Below are positions 1-5,100 of a DNA stretch of 8,461 nt, piece by piece. The notes below the pieces were generated by a model. The model saw only the letters and a list, made by a program, of their open reading frames with translations, was not told where the DNA came from and searched no databases. The DNA is from Clostridia bacterium. GTDB taxonomy: Bacteria; Bacillota; Clostridia; Oscillospirales; CAG-272. The DNA is taken from positions 1-8,461 of the forward strand of contig CAADYQ010000034.1 in the NCBI GenBank assembly GCA_900753295.1. Reading direction: 5' to 3'. The translations under genes were made by a program, and so were the position numbers. The stretch's first letter is position 1. Every line of letters starts with the position of its first letter.

Positions 1-411
1 CATGTGACTTTCAACCTGCCCTATGTGATACTCAACATATCGCCGAAGCTGAAGCAGATGGACCGCAACCTTCCCGAGGCGGCTCTCGATCTCGGGTGCA
101 CTCCCCTTCAGTCATTCTTCAAAGTGGAGCTTCCCGCCATTATGCCGGGTGTTGTAAGCGGTCTTATAATGGCGTTCACGCTTTCGCTCGACGATTTTGT
201 CATCAGTTATTTCACCTCCGGCAGCGATTTTCAGACTCTGCCCATACTCATCTACTCGATGACAAAGAAAGAGGTAAAGCCCGACATCTATGCTCTTTCC
301 ACCCTTATCATCATAACGATCCTTGTGCTTCTTTTACTTTCGAATTTTGTCGGCAGTCGATCCGACGCTCACGCAAAAAAGAAGAATCATGCTAAGGAGG
401 CGGCAAAGTAA
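1..411 (+). CDS. potC: Spermidine/putrescine ABC transporter permease, PotC-type (3' fragment)
   Basis: This is the C-terminal half of an inner-membrane permease for polyamine import; the frame is open at base 1 (His, then GTG read internally as Val), so the true start lies left of the window. The segment begins in a HVTFNLPYV stretch typical of PotC. It then shows the cytoplasmic EAA loop that docks on the ATPase PotA (EAALDLG at about 76-96, with the downstream LPAIMPG). The family signature TLSLDDFVISYF follows at about 178-213. A last hydrophobic helix (LIIITILVLLLL, about 304-339) precedes a basic lysine-rich tail. The stop at 409-411 shares its last A with the ATG of the binding-protein gene (TAATG), which suggests translational coupling. 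PotA and PotB are expected upstream, out of view. The MalF/PotC-type permease call is secure; polyamine specificity rests on the family resemblance and on the adjacent PotD. Confidence 0.93.
   Translation, partial: HVTFNLPYVILNISPKLKQMDRNLPEAALDLGCTPLQSFFKVELPAIMPGVVSGLIMAFTLSLDDFVISYFTSGSDFQTLPILIYSMTKKEVKPDIYALSTLIIITILVLLLLSNFVGSRSDAHAKKKNHAKEAAK
394..400 (+). promoter_or_regulatory. Ribosome-binding site of potD inside the potC end
   Basis: AAGGAGG lies 10 nt before the ATG at 411, within the last codons of the permease gene. It confirms the potD start and shows that the two genes are read from one message. Confidence 0.8.
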
Positions 412-1637
412 TGAAGAAAACCAAAGCTTTTTCACTGATACTTGCTATTTTGCTGCTGGTGGCTTTCGTTGTCCCCGCGCTTTCATCCTGCGGCAAGGAC
501 GCCGGAACGCTCACGCTGAATGTCTACAACTGGGGCGAATACATCTCGGACGGCTCGGAGGAATCCTTCAACACCAACGCGGAGTTTGAAAAATGGTATT
601 TTGAAAACTACGGCAAGCGTGTAAAGGTCAACTACACCACATATGCCTCAAACGAGGATATGTACGCCAAGCTGAAAAGCGGCGCCGTGCGGTATGACAT
701 AGTGATACCATCCGATTACATGATTGAGCTGATGATCGAAGAGGATATGCTTGAGGAGATCGATTTCTCCAATATCCCGAACTATCAATACATCGCCCCC
801 GAATACCGCAACCTGTTTTACGATCCGGACAACCGTTATTCGATCCCCTACACCTACGGAATGATTGGTATAATATACAACACCTCCATGGTCGAGGGAA
901 CGCCCGACAGCTGGGATCTCATGTGGAATGAGGACTACAAGGGAAAGATACTCAACTTCAACAATCCCCGCGATGCATTCGGAACCGCCATGTACCGCCT
1001 CGGGATCGATGTAAACACCACCGAGCATTCCGACTGGGACGCGGCGTTTGAGGCTCTCAAGGCACAAAAGCCACTGGTGCAGAGCTATGTAATGGATGAG
1101 GTCTTCAATAAAATGAAGGGTGCGTCCGCCGCCATTGCCCCCTATTATGCAGGCGATTTTCTCACCATGTACGGCGACAACGAGGACCTGGCGTTTTATT
1201 ACCCCAAGGAGGGCACGAACGTTTTTGTTGACGCCATCTGCATTCCCAAGGGAACACAGCACAAGGAGCTTGCGGAGGCTTATATAAACTTCATGCTTTC
1301 CGAAGAGCCTGCGGTGGCAAACGCCGAATACATCGGCTACGCCTCCCCAAATATGCTCGTGCGTGAAAGCGAGGAATACGCCGAGGTGATGAATGAAATG
1401 CACCCCGACGCATACAATATCCTTTACCCCGACAATGTTGATTTTCTTACATCCTACTATCAGAATCTTTCCAACGAAACGCGCGACTACATGAATTCCC
1501 GTTGGGAGGACCTCAAGATAGAAAGCTCTGTCGGCAGCGGCATATATGCCACGTGCGCCGTAATACTTGCAGTGCTTGCAGGATGGGCGATATTCAGTGC
1601 GGCAAGGAAAAAATACCGTGCAAAATTCTACGAATAA
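411..1637 (+). CDS. potD: Polyamine-binding lipoprotein PotD with an extra C-terminal membrane helix
   Basis: This is the extracellular substrate-binding protein of the polyamine ABC importer, 408 residues. A basic N-terminus and hydrophobic stretch (residues 3-24) lead into the lipobox LSSC, with Cys27 as the predicted lipidation site. The mature protein aligns through the PotD fold: YNWGEYI (39-45), YDIVIPSDY (95-103), YSIPYTYG (143-150), NNPRDAF (184-190), YPKEG (264-268) and FVDAICIP (272-279). Asp274 in that last motif matches the acidic residue that contacts the polyamine amine in E. coli PotD. Several aromatic pocket positions appear changed (Tyr-Tyr at 245-246 where E. coli has Trp), so the exact polyamine is uncertain. 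E. coli PotD has 348 residues. The surplus here is mostly a C-terminal extension with a predicted helix at about 377-397, then the basic tail RKKYRAKFYE. That would give a lipid anchor at one end and a membrane helix at the other. Confidence 0.92.
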   Translation: MKKTKAFSLILAILLLVAFVVPALSSCGKDAGTLTLNVYNWGEYISDGSEESFNTNAEFEKWYFENYGKRVKVNYTTYASNEDMYAKLKSGAVRYDIVIPSDYMIELMIEEDMLEEIDFSNIPNYQYIAPEYRNLFYDPDNRYSIPYTYGMIGIIYNTSMVEGTPDSWDLMWNEDYKGKILNFNNPRDAFGTAMYRLGIDVNTTEHSDWDAAFEALKAQKPLVQSYVMDEVFNKMKGASAAIAPYYAGDFLTMYGDNEDLAFYYPKEGTNVFVDAICIPKGTQHKELAEAYINFMLSEEPAVANAEYIGYASPNMLVRESEEYAEVMNEMHPDAYNILYPDNVDFLTSYYQNLSNETRDYMNSRWEDLKIESSVGSGIYATCAVILAVLAGWAIFSAARKKYRAKFYE

Positions 1638-1643
1638 TATTGC

Positions 1644-1649
1644 AGGAGG
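1644..1649 (+). promoter_or_regulatory. Ribosome-binding site of the LiaF-like gene
   Basis: A perfect AGGAGG sits 6 nt before the ATG at 1656 and 6 nt after the potD stop. No terminator or promoter is visible in the 18-bp gap, so this gene is probably the last cistron of the pot operon. Confidence 0.8.
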
Positions 1650-1655
1650 CAGCAT

Positions 1656-2378
1656 ATGAACACACGCAAAACACTCACAAGGATTATCACAGGTCTGTTT
1701 TTCATAGTTATCGGCATCGGCTATGTGGGCAAATTTGCGGGGATATGGCCTGAATTCACAATATTCTTCCCCGGCTGGTGGACGCTCTTTATAATCGTAC
1801 CGATGATACTGTCGATCATAAATGACGGTCCTGGAATATTCAACATCGCGGTCCTGCTCATCGGTATTGCACTGCTTCTTTCAAACGATGCGTACGGCAT
1901 AATAGAATTCAAGCAGTTCATCTGGATAGCGCTCGCCGCGCTCCTGATCCTCGTAGGCATACGTATTATTTTTGAGCCGACGATACGCCGCGCAAAATAC
2001 AACCGTACTCTCCGCGAGAATGCTCCTGCCGGAACGTACTACAGCGAAAGCGGCGAAAAAAAGAAGCTGAACGCCAGCTTTACCGGGTACACGGAAAGCT
2101 TTGCCGGACAGAGCTTTGACGGAGCCGATGCTTCGGCATCCTTTGGCGAGCTTACGCTCGATCTGCGCGAAGCATTTTTCACGCATGACACCGTAATAAA
2201 CGCCTCGGCTTCGTTCGGTTCGGTAAAAATACTTCTGCCGGACAATGTGAACATAAAACTCAATCCTTCGTCCTTTTTCGGAAGCGTAAACAACAGGCAC
2301 ATAAACCCGCCCGCCTCCGGACTGCCGAATGTTATTATCAATGCAAGTGCGTCCTTCGGCTCGGTCGAAGTAAAGTAA
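1656..2378 (+). CDS. LiaF-like membrane protein with C-terminal Phe-Gly repeat domain
   Basis: A 240-residue protein of the LiaI/LiaF-like class, often annotated as a cell-wall-active antibiotic response protein. The N-terminal half carries four hydrophobic helices at roughly 8-28, 38-55, 60-77 and 86-106, with short loops and a WP...PGWW motif typical of the LiaF transmembrane domain. A charged linker (107-137, RRAKYNR, GEKKK) leads to a repetitive beta-rich domain in which (S)ASFG or SFFG recurs with Phe-Gly at 163, 187, 208 and 234. This resembles the short-coil beta architecture of LiaF C-termini. In Bacillus, LiaF inhibits the LiaRS envelope-stress system; no LiaRS pair is visible here. 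The gene follows potD by 18 bp and precedes a strong terminator, so it is probably transcribed with the polyamine importer, although a Bce-type stress module lies next door. Family assignment is good; the specific role is unknown. Confidence 0.78.
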   Translation: MNTRKTLTRIITGLFFIVIGIGYVGKFAGIWPEFTIFFPGWWTLFIIVPMILSIINDGPGIFNIAVLLIGIALLLSNDAYGIIEFKQFIWIALAALLILVGIRIIFEPTIRRAKYNRTLRENAPAGTYYSESGEKKKLNASFTGYTESFAGQSFDGADASASFGELTLDLREAFFTHDTVINASASFGSVKILLPDNVNIKLNPSSFFGSVNNRHINPPASGLPNVIINASASFGSVEVK

Positions 2379-2387
2379 CTCAACGCT

Positions 2388-2435
2388 TGGTGACAGCCGC
2401 GCCGACGCGCGGCTGTCACCACTTGTTTTTTTGTT
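2388..2435 (+). terminator. Intrinsic terminator of the pot/LiaF-like operon
   Basis: The perfect arms are 2388-2402 and 2407-2421 (15 bp, core GGTGACAGCCGCG) with a 4-nt loop. They are followed by seven T at 2426-2432 and then GTT. It begins 10 bp after the stop at 2378. This is the clearest factor-independent terminator in the window, and its T-run overlaps the -35 of the next promoter. Confidence 0.93.
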
Positions 2436-2451
2436 CTGTATATGATATAAT
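2423..2451 (+). promoter_or_regulatory. Promoter of the response regulator-kinase operon
   Basis: The -10 is TATAAT at 2446-2451, preceded by TG one base upstream (TGATATAAT, an extended -10). A weak -35, TTGTTT (2423-2428), lies 17 bp upstream inside the preceding terminator's T-run. The predicted start near 2458 leaves a leader of about 18 nt holding the ribosome-binding site GGAGGG (2463-2468). No operator-like repeat is seen, which suggests constitutive expression. Confidence 0.75.
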
Positions 2452-2475
2452 TTATGTGAAACGGAGGGTTCGGAA

Positions 2476-3147
2476 ATGTACAGACTTATGATAGTAGAGG
2501 ACGACCGCGGGATAGCCGACGCGATAGCGGCTCATGCGCGCTCGTGGGATTTTGACGTACACTGCGCCGAGGACCTCCGCGCCGTGAGCGCCGAATTCGC
2601 CGCGTTCAATCCGCACATCCTGCTTCTCGATATTTCCCTGCCGTTTTTCAACGGATATCACTGGTGCGCGGAGATACGCAAAATATCCAAGGTCCCGATA
2701 ATATTCATATCATCCGCCGCTGACAATATGAACATCGTTATGGCTATGAACATGGGAGCCGATGATTTTATTGCAAAGCCGTTCGATATTTCGGTGCTTA
2801 TGGCAAAGATACAGGCTCTTTTGCGACGGTCATACGATTTTGCTCAGTCATCGCCCGTTATTGAGCATCGCGGAGCCTTTCTCGACACCGGCGACAACTC
2901 GTTGACATATCACGGAGAGCGCATACCGCTGACAAAAAACGAATACCGGATACTTCTCTGCCTCATGGAAAACCGCGAGAAGACCGTCAGCCGCGAGAAA
3001 CTGATGGAAAAGCTGTGGGAGAGCGACGCTTTTGTTGACGAAAACACTCTTACGGTCAATGTCAACAGGCTGAGAAAAAAACTCGACGCGGCAGGGCTCG
3101 GCGGCTTCATAACAACAAAATTCGGGGTGGGATATATCATTGAGTAG
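2476..3147 (+). CDS. OmpR-family response regulator, BceR-type
   Basis: A 223-residue transcription regulator that receives phosphate from the adjacent kinase. Receiver domain (about 1-115): acidic pocket Glu8-Asp9-Asp10 in MIVEDD, phospho-acceptor Asp52 in LLLDISLPFFNG, switch Ser79/Ser80 in FISSAAD, and conserved Lys101 in AKPF. DNA-binding winged helix (about 130-223): LTKNEYRILLCLMENREKTV, the recognition-helix region DENTLTVNVNRLRKKL (188-203) and the closing wing FGVGYIIE. The length and the NGYHWCAEIRK segment fit the BceR/GraR/VirR subgroup. The ATG at 2476 follows GGAGGG by 7 nt. The gene overlaps the kinase by 8 bp. Its likely target is the inverted repeat at 4155-4174 upstream of the transporter genes. 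The pairing with a Bce transporter is seen directly; the inducing peptide is unknown. Confidence 0.93.
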   Translation: MYRLMIVEDDRGIADAIAAHARSWDFDVHCAEDLRAVSAEFAAFNPHILLLDISLPFFNGYHWCAEIRKISKVPIIFISSAADNMNIVMAMNMGADDFIAKPFDISVLMAKIQALLRRSYDFAQSSPVIEHRGAFLDTGDNSLTYHGERIPLTKNEYRILLCLMENREKTVSREKLMEKLWESDAFVDENTLTVNVNRLRKKLDAAGLGGFITTKFGVGYIIE

Positions 3148-4153
3148 CACGCAAAAGCCCGGCGACAGCGGGTTCTTTCTTAAATATCTGCGCGCACACC
3201 TGACAGCGATCATTGCGTACGCGCTTTGCTGTCTTATATTTGCCGCAACGTTTGCCCTTTATCACCTGCCGATGAAGGCGGTCCTCTACCCGGTCGTCCT
3301 GTCGGCAATGGTATGCACCGGAGCTGCAGTATACGGATATTTTCGCGCGCTCGGGCGTCACAGAACTCTCTGCGATATAAAGAAGCTTACCGCCGCAACG
3401 ATAACATCGCTGCCCGAAGCTTACGGCGAGACCGACAGCGATTACGCCGACATCATCGCAATGCTCCGGCGCGAGGCGGAGGACTCACAAGAACGCGCTC
3501 TTGACCGCCACCGCGATACTGTCGATTACTATACGGTATGGGCGCATCAGATAAAAACGCCGATAGCATCTATGCGGCTCACTCTGCAAAACGAGGATTC
3601 CGCCCTCTCGCGGCGGCTGTCGTCAGAGCTTTCGCGCATAGAGCAATATGTTGATATGGTGCTTGCATATCTCAGGCTCGATTCCGAGTCCGGAGATTAT
3701 GTTTTCAGAAAATACGATCTCGATACGATACTCAAGCGATCGGTACGCCGTTTTTCGGGCGATTTCATCGCAAAAAAGATACAGCTCGACTATTCTCCCG
3801 TCGGGCGCACCGTTGTGACAGACGAAAAATGGCTTTCGTTTGTTATCGAGCAGATACTGTCAAACGCGCTGAAATACACGCCGAGCGGCAGTGTGAGTAT
3901 ATTCATGGACGGTGACATTCTCAAAATAAAGGACACGGGCATCGGGATAGCGCCCGAGGACCTGCCGAGAATATTTGAAAAGGGCTACACAGGCTATAAC
4001 GGCCGCACCGATATGCACGCAAGCGGGATAGGACTTTATCTGTGCCGCCGTATATGCGAAAATCTGTCGATCGCGATCAGCGCGGAGTCAAAGCCCGGCG
4101 CGGGAACGACCGTAATGCTCGATATGAGCCAATACCGTCTGCGCGCCGAATGA
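3140..4153 (+). CDS. Intramembrane-sensing histidine kinase, BceS-type
   Basis: A 337-residue sensor kinase. Two transmembrane helices (about 21-41 and 46-68) are joined by an external loop of only a few residues. This is the hallmark of intramembrane-sensing kinases, which read the state of a partner transporter and not a ligand directly. The dimerisation/phosphotransfer motif WAHQIKTPI carries His136. ATP-binding motifs follow in order: N-box SNALKYT (Asn242), G1 DTGIGI (265-270), F-box RIFEKGYTG (277-285) and G2 SGIGLYLC (295-302). The length matches BceS (about 330). The start is TTG at 3140, overlapping the regulator by 8 bp, with a purine-rich GGGGTGGGA (3124-3132) at good spacing; no ATG gives a complete first helix. 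Expected to sit in a complex with the ABC transporter downstream. Confidence 0.92.
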   Translation: MSSTQKPGDSGFFLKYLRAHLTAIIAYALCCLIFAATFALYHLPMKAVLYPVVLSAMVCTGAAVYGYFRALGRHRTLCDIKKLTAATITSLPEAYGETDSDYADIIAMLRREAEDSQERALDRHRDTVDYYTVWAHQIKTPIASMRLTLQNEDSALSRRLSSELSRIEQYVDMVLAYLRLDSESGDYVFRKYDLDTILKRSVRRFSGDFIAKKIQLDYSPVGRTVVTDEKWLSFVIEQILSNALKYTPSGSVSIFMDGDILKIKDTGIGIAPEDLPRIFEKGYTGYNGRTDMHASGIGLYLCRRICENLSIAISAESKPGAGTTVMLDMSQYRLRAE

Positions 4154-4154
4154 C

Positions 4155-4174
4155 ATCTTACAAAACTGTAAGAT
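4155..4174. promoter_or_regulatory. Predicted BceR-type operator upstream of the transporter genes
   Basis: A perfect inverted repeat ATCTTACA-AAAC-TGTAAGAT contains TTACA-N4-TGTAA, which is the TnACA-N4-TGTAA pattern described for BceR-like regulators (from memory). It starts 2 bp after the kinase stop codon and ends 28 bp before the predicted -35, a suitable place for an activator. Binding by the regulator at 2476-3147 is inference. Confidence 0.8.
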
Positions 4175-4181
4175 TTGACGC

Positions 4182-4223
4182 GGGAAATGTAAGGCAATGC
4201 TATTGTCTTGCATTTCCCTTTTC
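4182..4223 (+). terminator. Hairpin terminator of the regulator-kinase operon, overlapping the next promoter
   Basis: Arms 4182-4198 and 4202-4218 pair over 17 positions with a 3-nt loop (GCT): 15 Watson-Crick pairs and two G-U pairs (4190/4210 and 4194/4206). The stem ends in GGG/CCC and is followed by TTTTCT (4219-4224). The two wobble positions pair only in plus-strand RNA and would be A-C mismatches in the opposite strand, which favours a rightward terminator over a DNA operator. The T-run is short, so termination may be partial. Confidence 0.65.
4188..4193 (+). promoter_or_regulatory. Possible secondary regulator half-site
   Basis: TGTAAG repeats the right half of the operator exactly 21 bp downstream (4167 to 4188), about two helical turns, so both would face the same side of the DNA. 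No matching left half (TnACA) is present. BceR-type promoters are known to carry a main site plus a weaker second one, which this could be. It lies within the left arm of the hairpin at 4182-4218. Confidence 0.4.
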
Positions 4224-4232
4224 TGCTATAAT
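4203..4232 (+). promoter_or_regulatory. Promoter of the ABC transporter operon
   Basis: The -10 is TATAAT at 4227-4232 with an upstream TGC making an extended -10. The -35 candidate TTGTCT (4203-4208) is 18 bp away and lies in the right arm of the hairpin. A start near 4239 gives a leader of about 94 nt. The operator at 4155-4174 and half-site at 4188-4193 lie just upstream, consistent with activation by the phosphorylated regulator. Confidence 0.75.
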
Positions 4233-4260
4233 AACAGCACAGAAAAAAGCCAAAACAAAC

Positions 4261-4309
4261 ACCGGTCGTCTGACAGGCATCGACCGGTCCCCGCGCCGAC
4301 AGAAGCGGG
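4261..4309 (+). other. Two stem-loops in the transporter mRNA leader
   Basis: The perfect inverted repeat ACCGGTCG (4261-4268) / CGACCGGT (4281-4288) has a 12-nt loop. A 5-bp stem CCCGC/GCGGG (4290-4294 / 4305-4309) follows, ending 7 nt before the ribosome-binding site. Neither is followed by a T-run, so neither is a terminator. They may stabilise the message or affect translation; no known riboswitch is recognised. Confidence 0.35.
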
Positions 4310-4316
4310 AAAGAAA

Positions 4317-4321
4317 AGGAG
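4317..4321 (+). promoter_or_regulatory. Ribosome-binding site that sets the ATPase start
   Basis: AGGAG lies 11 nt before the ATG at 4333. The reading frame is open much further left, to 4042, through the operator and promoter, so this site decides the start. The ATG at 4333 also gives the length and N-terminus normal for the family. Confidence 0.7.
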
Positions 4322-4332
4322 ATCGCATTCCG

Positions 4333-5100
4333 ATGAAAAATATTCTTGAAGTAAACGGGCTGAAAAAGGTATATATAACACGGCTCGGAGGAAATCGCGT
4401 AGAGGCGCTGAAAAACGTGAATTTCAGTGTTTCCGCTGGTGAATATGTTGCGGTAATGGGAGAGTCGGGCTCCGGTAAAACCACACTGCTCAACATACTT
4501 GCCGCACTTGACAAGCCCACCGCGGGAAGCGTCATTCTTGACGGGAAGGATCTTGCGGCTGTCAAAGAATCCGACGCAGCGGCATTCCGCCGCGATAATC
4601 TCGGATTTGTGTTTCAGGACTTCAACCTGCTTGACACCTTCACTATCGAGGACAACATTTATCTCCCTCTCGTGCTTTCCGGCAAGCCGTACCGCGAGAT
4701 AAATAAAAAAATACTCCCCATTGCGGAAAAGCTCGGGATCACCGAGATACTGAAAAAATATCCGTATGAGATATCTGGCGGTCAGAAGCAGCGCGCCGCA
4801 GTTGCGCGGGCTTTGATAACCTCCCCCAAGCTGATACTCGCAGACGAGCCGACCGGGGCGCTCGACTCCAAAGCCACGGACGAGCTTTTGCGTCTTTTCC
4901 GTGAGATCAACCGCACCGGTCAGACCATAATCATGGTCACACACTCGGTGAAAGCGGCAAGCTCCGCGGGGAGAGTGCTGTTTATCAAGGACGGCGAGGT
5001 CTTTCATCAGCTATGGCGCGGAGACTCGACAGACGAGCAGCTTTACGGCAAGATATCCGACACTCTTACCCTGCTTGCGACCGGCGGTGATGCAAGATGA
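4333..5100 (+). CDS. ABC transporter ATPase, BceA-type
   Basis: A 255-residue cytoplasmic ATPase that powers the Bce-type transporter; BceA of Bacillus has about 253 residues. All nucleotide-binding motifs are intact: Walker A GESGSGKTT (43-51), Q-loop Gln95 in FVFQDFNLLD, signature SGGQKQR (148-154), Walker B LILADEP (167-173), D-loop ALDSK (176-180) and switch His204 in MVTHS. The order and spacing are those of the MacB/LolD/BceA exporter group. The start at 4333 is preferred over the longer open frame (see the ribosome-binding site). Translation of the permease begins inside this gene's stop codon (ATGA). It is expected to work with the permease and kinase as one membrane complex that senses and relieves a cell-wall-targeting peptide. 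Confidence 0.95.
   Translation: MKNILEVNGLKKVYITRLGGNRVEALKNVNFSVSAGEYVAVMGESGSGKTTLLNILAALDKPTAGSVILDGKDLAAVKESDAAAFRRDNLGFVFQDFNLLDTFTIEDNIYLPLVLSGKPYREINKKILPIAEKLGITEILKKYPYEISGGQKQRAAVARALITSPKLILADEPTGALDSKATDELLRLFREINRTGQTIIMVTHSVKAASSAGRVLFIKDGEVFHQLWRGDSTDEQLYGKISDTLTLLATGGDAR

Noticed and set aside
96..589. Short plus-strand frames in other phases within potC and potD
   Set aside because: They are fully overlapped by strongly supported genes and have no motifs.
648..1655. Long minus-strand open frame (335 codons) opposite potD
   Set aside because: It lies antisense to a well-supported gene, has no ribosome-binding site and shows no recognisable domain. It is a by-product of the codon usage of potD.
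4182..4218. The hairpin as a purely DNA operator (cruciform or repressor site)
   Set aside because: Its two imperfect positions are G-U in plus-strand RNA but A-C on the other strand, and it is followed by T's. An RNA terminator explains it better, though dual use remains possible.
4197..4330. Possible leader peptide starting at the ATG at 4197
   Set aside because: It begins upstream of the -35 and reads through the promoter, has no ribosome-binding site, and the sequence resembles nothing functional.
4042..4332. N-terminal extension of the ATPase (97 extra codons)
   Set aside because: The frame is open but would encode through the kinase 3' end, operator, hairpin and promoter. The ATG at 4333 with AGGAG gives the normal family length.
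4036..5007. Long minus-strand open frame (323 codons) opposite the ATPase gene
   Set aside because: It crosses the operator, terminator and promoter region and overlaps the ATPase completely. The composition is Cys- and His-rich with no family resemblance.
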